Shown here piece by piece: positions 22,124-33,533 of a stretch of DNA of 64,000 nt. The stretch is taken from assembly GCA_022385755.1 (NCBI GenBank), contig MU278355.1:252974-316973 (forward strand), in the 5' to 3' direction. A program made the translations under genes and the position numbers. Position 1 is the first letter of the stretch. Each line of letters starts with the position of its first letter. The stretch is from Trametopsis cervina (taxonomy: Eukaryota > Basidiomycota > Agaricomycetes > Polyporales > Irpicaceae). Below the pieces are notes generated by a model that was not told the origin of the DNA, did not search any database, and worked only from the letters and a program-made list of their open reading frames with translations.

Positions 22124-22858
22124 TCATCCCACCATGTCCTCTGTCCAAGCTACAGCTCTTATGGGACTGCCATCGCAATCCACCAGTCTCAGCGGCAGCA
22201 AAGAAACGCGCAAGCGACCCTCCTGGCCATCTTCCAAGAGCTTTTCCAGTCCGTTCATGTTCTCGACGAGAATCCCACCATTCCCCAGCACGACCTTGTG
22301 CACACGGCCCATATCCTGACCCTCAACTATCTCGTCCGGACTCATCGTGTCCACACCTATCACTCTTACTCCTGTCGCGATGATCTTTCTTGCAGCCTCG
22401 ACGTCCAAAAAAGGATGGGCACCGTACGCCGACTTGGTCCAATGTCTGGACCATCCGGTACACAGTAAAAAGGCCACCCCTTCACCGAGCCTACTTTCGT
22501 ATGCTGCGATATCCTCCCATACGATGCGCTCACCGGCCTTCTTCGACCTCAGGTCGGCTACAACCGCAGGAACCGCGGTCAGCAGGGATAAGTCAACCTT
22601 ATCGACCGTAAGGCCGTCCTCGACGAAGTGGTAGGGTGCGTCGATGTGCGTGCCGGTGTGCGTGCCTATGGTAAGGCTATGGACTGTGGACGTATCTCCC
22701 CGGGAAAGGTGGGATAAGCAGTGTGCTGAATAACTCGGATGGCCGTCGCATGCTGGAACTTCCGAGGAGACGAGAGGATGTGTGAGGTCGATGATGGTCG
22801 CTCTGTGAGGGGCAGCTGCAGCCTTGGCTGGTCGAACAACGGGTGTCGCTTCTCCCAT
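22124..22858 (-). CDS. Cyclase-family metal hydrolase (KynB-like), copy 2
   Basis: This is a single exon of 244 residues. The start MGEATPVVRP is preferred because the 38 codons upstream in the open frame do not resemble the family. Key parts are IIDLTHPL, THTGTHIDAPYHF (metal site), VVADLRSKKAG, LLCTGWSRHW, GVRVIGVDTMSPDE and LVDCDGSPIRAVAW. These align segment by segment with the neighbouring copy, which has SHTGTHIDAPFHF, LLRTGWSAYW, GVRVIGIDAFSPD and LEGSDGSPVRACAW, so the pair arose by tandem duplication. The product should be a soluble metal-dependent hydrolase. The reaction is unknown beyond the family. A TATATAA-like string on the coding strand lies about 65 nt upstream (near 22921-22928). 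Confidence 0.87.
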   Translation of the reverse strand: MGEATPVVRPAKAAAAPHRATIIDLTHPLVSSEVPACDGHPSYSAHCLSHLSRGDTSTVHSLTIGTHTGTHIDAPYHFVEDGLTVDKVDLSLLTAVPAVVADLRSKKAGERIVWEDIAAYESRLGEGVAFLLCTGWSRHWTKSAYGAHPFLDVEAARKIIATGVRVIGVDTMSPDEIVEGQDMGRVHKVVLGNGGILVENMNGLEKLLEDGQEGRLRVSLLPLRLVDCDGSPIRAVAWTEDMVG

Positions 22859-23570
22859 GTTGGTGAGTTGTGTCGTTACTCTGAGAGGGGTTACGGTGTT
22901 CGTCCGATACGACTGTTGCTGTATATAACCGCTTTCTGTTTGACAAAATGACATCAGGGTTACTCTCTGCATTTCTCATTGCGGATTACAATTAATTGCG
23001 GACCTCCGCACGTATGGGACCTAGAGTAATGGAGGCGGTCAGCTGGTGGCGTTCGGGCGCGGCGGTCCGCCTTTGTCGTCCAGGTCAGCATTCAACTTGA
23101 CACACATGCTAGGGTTTGTTGCAAAGGTCTGATTCAACATTACGTTCAATTGACGTTTCGAGTACCCTGTGCACTGTAAACAGTAACATGGTACACATGT
23201 GGCTGGGCTGACGCAGGCTTTCACGACATGGACCGATCATCTGCACTTTCCGTGAAGGTTATCGCGCAACACAGTCTTCTCATGAGCAGTTCAGGCAATT
23301 GACTTATGGTCACTCACGTACCCGAGACTCACACAGGTGCTCACTATTTGTAAGCTTATTGGCGAATCGAGAGTATTGCATAGTCGATAATTTACTACAG
23401 ATGACAAGAGCGCTAACAAAGTGCGCATGTGAAGCGAAGTGGCGGAATGGTAGGATGCTTGTGAGTTAATCTACAACGGCTTTATCAGAGACCAGCTCGG
23501 TGTACGCGTGAAAGATGGCTCACTTAGATAAATAGATAAATTATGAGTGCTTGATGATGTTAACGACAGT
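22859..23570. other. Intergenic gap, no gene seen
   Basis: This holds the promoter of the second cyclase gene and the 3' flank of the next minus-strand gene. No conserved frame was found. A tRNA-like string near 23433-23462 was considered and rejected. Confidence 0.4.
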
Positions 23571-24767
23571 TCAGAACCATCCTGGCGTGGCGTGCGAGAA
23601 GTCCCTCGCATACCTCTTCTCGTGCTTCGAAGTCTTGATCTCAGCTTCTGGGAATCCATAACATGCATACCGCCACGTAGGGTTGCATCGCTTGCGGTAA
23701 GCCCTGGGACGCAGTTCTACGTCGATACTTGATGCCTCATCATCCGAATTGGTGGGTGTTTGGTTATCGTCAAGCAATCGGCCAACGTCTTGGGTTGCAA
23801 CATCTTCTGTATTCGTATAGTGCTTCTCTGCGATGGCCCATAGACCGCCTACACTCCCAAGAGACGAGACGCTTTGGGTCCTTTCCATAATGCTGGGTGA
23901 TAAGCTCAGTTCTTGCTGAGAGGTGCGGATCGGCTGTTGGCCATCCACTGTGTTGGCCTTCTCTGGCCTTCGTGACCCGTTGGCGTTGAGGGTTCCATTG
24001 CCTTCTGCGTACCCGGTATCAGGGGTTCTTTGACAAGGCAGCGGAGTCGTATGCACCATCCGAGCATTCTCAAAATGGGCCCGTTCGGCGTAGACGATCT
24101 CGACGGTTATTGCGGTAGCGATACTATTCTGGAGGGAGAGGACCGGCGGGTAGTAATATAATCCGCGCAAAGTCTGTTCGGACTGCAGAGGAAGCATAGG
24201 GCCGTTGACCTAGTATAACATAGAGGTTAGGCGGGAGAGAATGGCCAACGGGCGCGGAGGTGTACGCCACGATCAACTGAGGCTACTCACGTCGTGCGTG
24301 CTCTGGTTTATCATCCCGTAGCTCCCAACTTGAATATTGCTCCTTGCAGGTGATAGGCGAGGTGAGGGATACCGAGGAAGTCTGTGAGTGAATAGCGAGA
24401 GAGAAGTGAGTTCTTACTCGCCTTAAATACTCGTATACGCGTAGATTCGCGTGACCAAAATCTCCTGGCGTCTCCTTACAGGAAACACGATGCAGGCCAT
24501 GGTTATCGACAATAGAGCCCGCCTCGTTGCGCCTTGCAGTCCGCCCGAATGTCCTGAACTCAGTGTGAGATATCACATCAAAATGATGGACCATTAGACA
24601 GGTGCTTGGCCATCCTCTGGCCCATCGGAATCCAAACGAACAAAGAGATCTGCAGGAGGAGCTGTATAGCATCAGCGCGAACACGAGGCGGTAGACGCTA
24701 GGACAATGAGTCCGACAATGTGACGAATAATTTCTATCCATTTGAAGAAGTTAATGATATAAAACAT
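23571..24767 (-). CDS. Uncharacterised gene, boundaries unresolved
   Basis: The firmest part is the last exon, 24209-23571 (phase 0, acceptor ATACTAG), encoding 212 residues from VNGPMLPLQSEQTLRGLYYY to the stop. This part is Ser/Asp-rich and contains a basic patch (RPRAYRKRCNPTW). An upstream coding piece ending at 24291 (VGSYGMINQSTHD, donor GTGAGT) joins it in frame. Further upstream, open segments in different frames at 24283-24741 include a hydrophobic start (MFYIINFFKWIEIIRHIVG) and a segment with YEYLR, but I could not connect them into one frame with good splice sites. Either small exons are missed or the 5' half is decayed. No family was recognised. Its possible start is only 11 nt from the glucosidase stop. 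Confidence 0.35.
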
Positions 24768-24777
24768 GGTCCGTACG

Positions 24778-27700
24778 TTACAGGTGGATGGATACCTCCC
24801 AGTCTTGCGCGACGTTAGACACGGGGTTCTTTATGAACAGCATGTTGGGCGCGCCATCTGAGGCGGTGGTGGATGCCACTCCGGGGTAGAAATCCCAGTC
24901 GAGGTCAGTGCCACTCGCAGACACGCGGCTTGGTTTCCCTTTCAGGCCCAAGACGAGAATTTCCTCGACCCTGACCGATCCGATAAGCTTGGCGAAGGGG
25001 TTCACATTGTTGTAGGTGGTAAGGGCAACACCGTCAACGGCTGCTGAGAGGTTGCTGCTGGCTTTGTCCGAGCTGGACAGTCTAAGGGTTTTGCCTTTCT
25101 TCTCCGCTTTAATAGAGCGCCAGACAAACTCCCCCTTTTCGTGAGAGAACGTTTCGCCATCATCGATGTACAGCTCTCCCTCGGCTGATTCGTTCTTGTC
25201 CAACGCCACACGTAAAGTGTAAGGATCGAACTTCATCAAAGGCGAGGAACGGCGTGGACGCTCTTTAGTGGCAACGATCGAACCACCACGAACAAAGAGA
25301 GGAAGTTGGTGCAGCTCGGCAGCCACTGTGACTGTTCTGCCGCCGGTGACACCAGCGTAGACGTTGCTAGTGAAGTAGTCGTAGTAAGGCTGAGGGGATG
25401 AAATTGTCAGGTTACGTGAGTCACTTATTCATACCGAGCGAACGGACCTGATCACCGGGCAGATAAACTGTAGCAGTGGTTGCCCCCTTTTCTGTGACCG
25501 GCTTGACCAGCAAACCTGAGCTACCAACGAAGTACTGATCATCAATGGCAAATCCGGCTTCATCCTTAGGGAAAACTACGAAGTGCGGCCTGATAATGGT
25601 GGTCAGACGAGTCGCACAGAGCACGTCCTGGATGCGCACCTCACGACCGGCAAGCCGGTAGTACTAGCCTCGTGGAAAGCGGTATACCATACTGGAAGCA
25701 GGCTGTAGCGCAGACGGATAGTGTCCTTGATAATGCTCTTGTAGGGCTCATCGAGGAGGTATGGTTCACGCCTCTTGGTGTCGATGTGCGCATGGGCGCG
25801 GAAGAAGGGCGAGAAGATACCGACCTGATACCAACGCGTCAACATCTCCGAGTCAGGGTTACCGAAGAAGCCCCCGACATCAGCTACACAAGTTATCAGA
25901 TGGGGTTGGGAGAAACGCCGTTCACAGCACTTACATCCGGAGAACGAGAATCCACCAAGATTATTCGCTAATACCATTTTTACGCCGACTGCCATATGCT
26001 CCCAAGTGCCCAGGTTATCTCCCGTCCACATTGCTCCAAAGCGTTGGGATCCAGCATAGAATGAGCGAGTAAGGACGAAAGGACGACGAGCTGGGTCTGT
26101 ACGAGCCTTTACGGCTTGCCACGTTTGGTTTGACTGTGATAGGGGCATACTGGGTCAGTATAAAGAGAATGATTCCGTAACAAAACTTACGAAGAGCATG
26201 CCGTTAATGTTGTGGACGTCACGATGCTCCCAGCCTCCATAATGGATATTGTCACGGGGCATGCTGATCTCGGGGCCATTGAAAATGGACGGCTGGCAAA
26301 CATAGTTAGTCAGATGCAACCCGAAGTGCGCTGTTAGACGTACCTCATTCATGTCGTTCCAAATGTAAACGTCGTTGGTACTGTCTGTCCAGGCGAATTT
26401 GTCACCTCCGGGCTGAACAGTTTTGAAAAGGGTTTTCCACCAATCCCAACTCTTCGGGTTGAAGAAATCGACCCAAGCACTGCTTCCACTCCAGCACCAG
26501 CCTTCGTACTCATTGCCGTCCTTGGTCTTCGAAAGCACGTCGAGTTCAGTAGCCTCCTTGTAAACCGGGTATGACTGGACCCTCTTGAGATGTGGGTCAA
26601 TAATGACAACCATCTAGTGATTCGTGAGTACATGAAAGCGACACCAAACTGCTACGAATGCTGACCTTGCGAGCGTTCACAGAGACGTCATTGGTCATTT
26701 CGACAGGGTCTGGGAAGTTCTTCTTGTCCCATATGAAGTACTTGTGTTCTTCGGAGTATTCAATGTCCAACCAGAACACATCGACGGGGATATCCTCTTC
26801 GTCGAAGCGCTGTTGAACACTGCGAACATCGTCTGAACTGACATAATTCCAACGGCACTGGTGGTATCCAAGCGCCCAGTGAGCAGGAAGAGCCGGAGTA
26901 CCTATGAGCCCGGTGTACTGCTTGAAGATATCAGCGGGAGTTGGACCCGGGAGAATGAATACGTCCAGAATGCCGGATTCTGAAATCCAGTGTGTGAAAG
27001 AAGACTTCGAGTCGGGGTGGGCGACATCGATGAAGGTGTCTGATGCGATAGCGTTGAAGATACCGACAGTAGAGTCTGCTGAGTGGGCATACATCACAGG
27101 AATAGAGCCGTATAGGGACATGGTTGAATCCGCGAGATACTCAAACACATCTGAGTTCCAGAGTCTGTAGGGGTCGGTGTAGTGCGCGTTCTCGCCAGCA
27201 GTCGTGGGCAAGTCAAGGCGCGTAGCATGTTGTGGAATTCCGTAGACATGCCCGTGGCTGGGGAAGCTGATGTCAAGGGAGAGAGATTCGGGGCCTAATA
27301 AAGTATGAGCAACATGACGCGAAACCGCTGAGGCCAAATATTACACACCCTTGGGCTTAGAGTCTGTCCATGACTTCCATGTCTCTTCCCAGTATCCGTC
27401 CTCTGTGTCTCCCTCAAACCACGCACGCGGGTTAGTAGCTTGTATAGGTTGCTGTGCATCTCCTTCCGAGCCCTCTACCGCTTTCGGCTCCTCCTTCGCT
27501 CGGAAGTGTTCCATATGTAGGAGACCGAGGCCATTGAGTACAACCTGCTCCTTGCCGTCTCTGAACAGGACCACTTTAAGAGGGTCAAACGAAACGACCA
27601 GTTGCAGATTGTCTTTCTTGGAACCAACAGTCGCTTTGACATCCGTCTTCCCTACTGTCCACTGAATATTGCGGCTTGTTTTCGGTTCGGCAATAAGAGC

Positions 27701-28045
27701 CCAGGACGCAGCTTCGTCGTAGCGCTTCTTGAGACCACCGACCTCGTCCATACGAACGCGAACAACGCCATCGTCGTGCACCCTCACGTCCAGGCTGAAT
27801 TTGATCTCGGGGTATAGTGAAGACTTGACGGCAGCGGTGAACAGGGCTTGGTCGGAAGAGATGGAGACTGAGCTAGCGTCAACGGTATATGGCGACTTCC
27901 AATTAGGGTTCTGGCCAGCACGCTCAGAAAGAGCGCGACCCCTCCTGCAGAAGGCTGTTTGAGAACATGTCTTGAAGTCCTCTGTCTTCACCGCAAGCAC
28001 AGCAGGAATCGCCACGAGCAGCAGCCAAGAGCCTATAGCTCTCAT
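24778..28045 (-). CDS. gls2: Glucosidase II alpha subunit (GH31)
   Basis: Eight exons (28045-27349, 27294-26666, 26613-26344, 26292-26191, 26133-25935, 25883-25640, 25589-25448, 25389-24778) give 964 residues, normal for the alpha subunit. A signal peptide (MRAIGSWLLLVAIPAVLAV) is followed by the family hallmark FKTCSQTAFCRRGR. The GH31 barrel contains VFWLDIEYSEEHKYF, the nucleophile motif WNDMNEPSIF, and the acid/base region MWTGDNLGTWEHM with GGFSFSGSDVGGFFG after it. The C-terminal beta domains follow. In the ER lumen this subunit, bound to a beta subunit that carries the retention signal, removes the two inner alpha-1,3-glucoses from N-glycans and so controls calnexin cycling. It shares a 281-nt divergent promoter region with the Sld7-like gene at 28327. 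Confidence 0.95.
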
Positions 28046-28326
28046 TCTCTCGGATTCGTTCTCTGGTTATAAGGAGTGAATGAAGGGGGCGTTATGTGTA
28101 CTTGCAGCGGTCGTCTCAACAGACGTGGGGGTTGAGAACGACTGGCGTGTCATACACGTCAAGCGAGAGAGTTGCCGAAGCAGCGTAGTCACGTGCATCA
28201 TGATATTGCCGACATAAGAGCGTCAGACGCGACCTTCAACCGCCAACAGCGACCACGAATGTACAAGACGCGACCCGCAAGCGTTACATTCTCCAAGGAC
28301 CCAAGAACACACTCATATTCTTTCTA

Positions 28327-29752
28327 ATGCAGCACAACCCCCAGCAAACCCAGCCGGGGACCCCATCGTCCACTGCTAAGGACTCATCACAACATCGGCT
28401 GCTCTACCGTGGCGCGCTCTCCGTACCAGACTCGTACTTATTATTGGATGGGCTCAGCTTTGTCGCTGAGACGCGTAATTTACCTCAGGGAAGTCCATCG
28501 GTCACACTACTGTCCAACCCGCTAGCCTTAGCCTTGGAGTCTATGCGTGGTCGGCCCAGTCTTCATTTATTAGGCACGGAGAGGTTGGAGGATGTGTGGC
28601 TGGACCCGAAGACAAGCGTTAGCGTGTGTGTACCGCTTCTCTGTGCTGTAATCTTCAAATTTACTGTGCCAGACAGATATATCCACCAATACTCGACTTT
28701 AAGTCGATTGTATTTCCAGAACATCCTTTGTGTGGACCCGATTACCAGTGAACAGAAACGCACGCGTATTGGGGTACGCGTTAGTCTCACAGACGATGGT
28801 ATGTCAGATATATGGAATGACTTGGAAATTGACTAACAAGAAGCAGGTGATACGGACGCGTCTGACTTCCTCATTTATGGACAACTTGTGCCAGCCACAG
28901 ACCCTTTTGACGAGGTGGTGCCGTCCACGTCTGGCACGGACCCTTTGACTTTGCAGATGTATGCGGCTCGCATACTCACTGCTCCACCTCCACGGCCGAC
29001 ACGAGTACCAAGACCTGATGATCCTACTCCTCGTAAACCGTCGGCATATGTCTTAGACGGTGGCAACAAACGCAAACGCGAAGTTTCTATCGCATCGTCT
29101 CAACTGAGCGACAAGATCAAGCGAACAAAGTCTGGCCGGGTTCTGAACGAAGAGGATGAGCAGGTAAAAAATGCGAGAGAGGTTATGTTGCGAGGACCTC
29201 AAGGAGGGCACGGCTCGAGACCCTCTCGCGGAAAGTCAACCCAGGATGTCTTCAAAGTACCTCCGGTGCCCGTTCGTAGTGGATCGCTCAGCATGGGGGA
29301 GTCCGCGTCGCAGTCGCCGGTAGACGTGTTTGGGTCTGTGAGCACCGTCAAGAGCAACGGCAAGGAGCCTGAACTCCCTGGTTCGTCCGAATTGGAGAAA
29401 GCAAACAAGATCGTCCGTTACCCTTACTGTACTCTTTCGTGTCGAGCTCATTGGTTGCCTTTCAGGTTGTCAAGCAGGCTACTGTGACCTGCCTTGCCTC
29501 TCATGGCGTCCGTAAAGGAGACAAGGAATTCCATGAGCTATACCAAACTATCTATCGTGGCGTCACTTTTGCGTTGGTATGTAATATTCATTCGTCATTG
29601 GTGAGGTGGCTAACTTTCATCAGCGAGCTGTCATGCGCACACAGGCAGTGAATGTGCGAAGTGTGGAACGTTTACTCGAAGCGCATGCGCGGATGTACGT
29701 GTACGGAAATGGCGACAGTCATATCGGAGGAGTTCAAGATGGGAAGAGGTAA
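28327..29752 (+). CDS. Putative Sld7-family DNA replication initiation protein
   Basis: Five exons (28327-28623, 28720-28798, 28847-29412, 29466-29576, 29624-29752) give 393 residues. The N-terminal part (LLYRGALSVPDSYLLLDGLSF, then PLALALESMRGRPSLHLLG) and the C-terminal helical part (VTCLASHGVRKGDKEFHELY, then YRGVTFALRAVMRTQAV) resemble the two ends of Sld7. Sld7 is the partner of Sld3 in loading Cdc45 at origins. The middle is a basic/Ser-rich linker with KRKREVSIASSQLSDKIKR, a likely nuclear localisation signal. The assignment comes from recalled family character and not from a search, so it is moderate. Intron 1 is 96 nt and free of stops, so retention would remain in frame. The stop codon overlaps a perfect donor (GAG/GTAAGT), and an alternative 3' end cannot be excluded. 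Confidence 0.6.
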
Positions 29753-30997
29753 GTAGGCCGATAGGAAAGCGAGATTTACAGACATTTGCTTTGCCGGGAT
29801 ATTGTACACACCACATTATACACGACAGCATACATACCTGCTATCATTCCCGCCTGTGCACGGAGGGATATTGATACGGTCACGGGATCGCGTCAAGGGG
29901 CCTCTCAAACTTCGGTTTCTGGTCACTGACCATGTCAGTAAGTATTCAACATATCGCTGCAAACTGCAACTGATTTATGCGCATTGGTAGTGTTACCCGG
30001 TCGCTTAGGTCGTTGCATGAGATTTGTTTTGGTCGACCAGTGTTCGGGCGAACGTAGCCCCCGATAGTCGCCATACCACTCGATCTCAGGCGATGGGAGT
30101 GTATGGATGAAAGCTGTTCGCTCACAGCCTATGGATGGCTGTCGGTCCGAAGCTCCTGATGTTCCCGCTCCCGTTGCTATCACTTTCCTACCCTCTGAAG
30201 CCCCAAAGAGTCCGCCCTCTAAACTTCTGAAACCATGCGCTTGTCCAAGACCACAGGAGTAGCAACCCGTGAAGAGAAAATGCGTTCACTTTGCGCACTA
30301 TGAGAAGTACATCAAGCTTTGTCATTGCATAAATTGCGCCCCCTCTCCATTACGTGACCACCTCATGTCTTCTAGGCTTAAGTAGTGATTGTGTGGCGGG
30401 ACTGAGGTTGACAGAAGCACCCTTGTCTAGGGGGAAATTCATATCTCGGCTGAACATGAGGTAACGCTACAAGACTGCAGTCTTTTCTCAAAGTTTGAAC
30501 ATGGATACAAGTTTTCCACTTACAGGACCCTAGCGGTCAGCCGCGTTAGATGATTATCGCACAGTATGGGCGCTAGTCAGGGGTTCCCCTTACGTAAACT
30601 TATTGGCCCCTGTATTTAGCAGCTGGGTTCGCCTTGACCACGACCTCGCCGCCAGCACATTCGACGGGCAAGACTAATCGCAATAGCAAGGAGTCCCAAC
30701 GCGAAACATCTGTGCGACACATTCGTTGTGCCGTTCAGGTCGCAAACGGTCTAAAGCAGCCGAGGAGCTCCGCTTGAGTGACCGTGACTTTGGAAACGTG
30801 CGGTGTACATGTTGCCCACGCACTGACCGTGATTGAAGGTTGATTATCTTTCTACAGTCTGCTTTGTCTCTTTTTACCACATACGCGAGCAGCACGCTTA
30901 CAGGAAGGCCCGCGCCTTGATGACCGCTTCCAACGAGGATCCCGCTCCTGAGCTATTCTGACCGGAACCGTGGCCCTCTTTCCCTTCGTTCACACTC
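29753..30997. other. Intergenic gap, no gene seen
   Basis: This lies between two plus-strand genes. Frames are short and show no conserved product. Directly after 29752 an open stretch (about 29781-29930) could be an alternative last exon of the upstream gene. Otherwise nothing was recognised. Confidence 0.4.
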
Positions 30998-32671
30998 ATG
31001 TCCTCCGACGGCGTACGAGATGAAGTGGGAGAAGAATCAGGTGTTGACATCTTACCCACGCTCACGACAGACCAGCGACATCCCTCGCCGCCTGATTCCA
31101 TTTGGCTCTACCGCCTGAAACATGAAAGAGCGCACCTTTGGACAGAGACAGGCGTGAAGCTCCAAGCCCATCCCCGTCCGCCCTTCTACATTGATCCTGG
31201 AGTTACAGAATGGCAGTCGAGCGACACCGCTTTCTCCCCAGATGACGAAGATATCGAGCTCAATGGCTCTCTCGTTGGGGTGAAAGGGGCGGAAGAGGCG
31301 GTGAAACAGTACGAAGTAGCGGTGGGCATCGCCTACGAGCTCGACCCAAGCCTTGCTGTCTTCTACCCCTCACGCGTGCCCTTATTCTTGGGAGAACTTA
31401 GCGATGACTACATCAGCCAGGCTGTTGCCGACTGGGAGAAGCTCGTCGGTGGGTTTCTGGATGGCATATTCGACCCGTGCGAGTTTGAGGTCGCCCTTGA
31501 CCCAAGCTACAGCACTAACTTCTGGGATATGGATCTCAGTGGTCTCTCTGACAACGACCGCTCTAACAGTGGCATCTCCCCAGACACGAGTAGCTCAGAT
31601 CTCTCCTTGGACTCTGATTCAGACCCTCCCCCGGCCACGCCATATGTAGATCGAAAGTCGTACGCAGAGGTGCTATTCGATGAAAGGGCCCGGGTCGCAG
31701 CTCAAGACGGTACACATGTGTCTGTGTCCCCTTCGAAGCCTTTGAACGCCTCCGCGCTCTCCTTTGTCCCCGCGTTCAGCCTCGATCTCGATAACAATTC
31801 ACCTCCATCGCCGACATCGGACCTACCCTATGTATCGCCCACATACGAATACCACTTCCCATCATTGCACAAACAGTCTCCTCATCAGGGCGGTAGCCGA
31901 TCTGTTCCGCCTCCCCTCCAGCGCGATGAACATGGATTTTATATGGAGGTCTCGCCGTCGCCAAGCCCAGCAGCTACCCGTTCTTCTACACCTAAACGTC
32001 AATCGAACAGAGCTGTGCAAGGCATATTAGACCAATCTCCGTCTCCTACGCGCTCGCGATCTACGTCGAAGACCAGAGAGCTTGTTGATCGATTACGATC
32101 TTCAGCGCCCTCTCGCCGTCAGCGGAAGAACAAGGGCGAGACCAGCTCGTTGCGACACTCAATGGATTCCCTGCACTCTCAGGATCAGGGAGCCGGAATT
32201 GATAACGACGTCGAAGATGTGGATGGCTGGATCACGACATTGGAGGGTGCTGAGTTATCCGCGTCACGGAGACAGGAAGATTGGGTTCAGGGGCTATTCC
32301 AGTGCCGCTCACGGTCCCAGTCCCTGTCAAAATCCAGGAATAACCACCAACGATCGTCGAGTACGAGTACAACCTATACCCCAACGACACCCTCTTCCGC
32401 TTCATCACATCTAGGCGCGATGCCTTTGCCGGCTACCTCCGTGTCAAGCCCCCCTCCTACCAAGCCGCCATCATTCAACGCTGCCTTCACCCCGATACAG
32501 CCTTTCATGCAGTTTCCATTGTCCTATGCTGCGTATGCATCTGTCATGCCATCCACGATGGCAGCCCCACATCCTATGATGCATATGCCACAGGGATGGC
32601 CCTTGCAGATGCTCACTCCGATGCCACCAACTTTCCCTACGTCTATGCCTATGTATGTACATCATGCATAA
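30998..32671 (+). CDS. Intronless 557-residue orphan, mostly disordered
   Basis: A single open frame with no intron, long enough not to be chance. Residues about 32-170 look structured: SIWLYRLKHERAHLWTETG, then PPFYIDPGVTEWQ, LVGVKGAEEAVKQYEVAVGI and AVADWEKLVGGFLDGIFDP. After that comes a long Ser/Pro/Asp-rich disordered region with SP-dipeptide clusters and RS stretches (for example SPTRSRSTSKTREL). The C-terminal 90 residues are rich in Met, Pro and aromatic residues (MPLPATSVSSPPPTKPP, then repeated MP/PM pairs) and could be a low-complexity binding tail. No membrane segment or signal peptide is seen. No family was recognised. The many SP sites would suit proline-directed kinases, but that is inference. 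Confidence 0.7.
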   Translation: MSSDGVRDEVGEESGVDILPTLTTDQRHPSPPDSIWLYRLKHERAHLWTETGVKLQAHPRPPFYIDPGVTEWQSSDTAFSPDDEDIELNGSLVGVKGAEEAVKQYEVAVGIAYELDPSLAVFYPSRVPLFLGELSDDYISQAVADWEKLVGGFLDGIFDPCEFEVALDPSYSTNFWDMDLSGLSDNDRSNSGISPDTSSSDLSLDSDSDPPPATPYVDRKSYAEVLFDERARVAAQDGTHVSVSPSKPLNASALSFVPAFSLDLDNNSPPSPTSDLPYVSPTYEYHFPSLHKQSPHQGGSRSVPPPLQRDEHGFYMEVSPSPSPAATRSSTPKRQSNRAVQGILDQSPSPTRSRSTSKTRELVDRLRSSAPSRRQRKNKGETSSLRHSMDSLHSQDQGAGIDNDVEDVDGWITTLEGAELSASRRQEDWVQGLFQCRSRSQSLSKSRNNHQRSSSTSTTYTPTTPSSASSHLGAMPLPATSVSSPPPTKPPSFNAAFTPIQPFMQFPLSYAAYASVMPSTMAAPHPMMHMPQGWPLQMLTPMPPTFPTSMPMYVHHA

Positions 32672-33533
32672 GTTCGGCCGTCGGGAGATCCTCGAGAATG
32701 CATCTGGTGAGTCGCGCACACCTCCACTCACGCTCCATAGTTACCTGACGTCGCCATCTCTTTCTTAGCTCAGCACTGTTCCCGCTTATTCAGTCTCACT
32801 TCACTATTCATGCCTCTTTCTCTCTGCCTATCTCTCTTATCTACGACACACATATGCGGGTCTTTTTATCGTTGTCGTTTCTTTTCCGCTTCACCGATCT
32901 GATCTCTTTCCTTTCAATGTAAATAACATCATGCCAGTGTACCCCCAGTTCCTCTACATATGCTCCTGTCTTGTATTTAGTTCCATAGTTCCGGTTCTCT
33001 ATTTCACAAAGATACAACTTCCTCCTGTCAAGTCAGTCAAGAGTGTTCGCACGCTCTACTGAGTATCCCATGCTGCGCTACTGGTGAGAAAAGATCGCCA
33101 CACGTATATAATGTGTGCGGTATAACAAAATATCGTGCCCCGTGAATGAACGGCCAAACTGCCCGATCTTATACCAACCATAATACGGGCTATGGTCATT
33201 CACAGGAGCCCTTCATCAGCCACATATCAGTCCAAGCTGCGACGCATCTTCACCCCAAAGATGCATCACATTGAATAGGAAGAGCCAAAGTCTCCGTGCC
33301 TAATTCAAACCTTCTCCTTCGTTCAAACTGTATATACTTTCGCGTTATGCGCCGACATTCATCGTGAGGAAAACTACGCAGCTCTTTTCGGGCCAGCCTT
33401 AGCCTTCTGCTGCGAGTTTAGTAGAGATATCCCTCTCAAATTATCATACATCAAGAAGACTATTGTACATCCAGAACTAAGAGCGGCCACAAACAGAGAC
33501 CACGTCCATCCTGTGAGTGGGTATTCCAGCCAC
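32672..33533. other. Convergent intergenic region
   Basis: This lies between the stops of a plus-strand and a minus-strand gene. It is T-rich and without long frames up to about 33370, which fits 3' UTRs. A hydrophobic open stretch on minus (33374-33533) is discussed as a finding. Confidence 0.45.

Noticed and set aside
23433..23470. String resembling a bacterial/organellar tRNA-Leu D-arm (GAAGTGGCGGAATGGTAG)
   Set aside because: No matching T-loop, acceptor pairing or anticodon arm at the proper distances.
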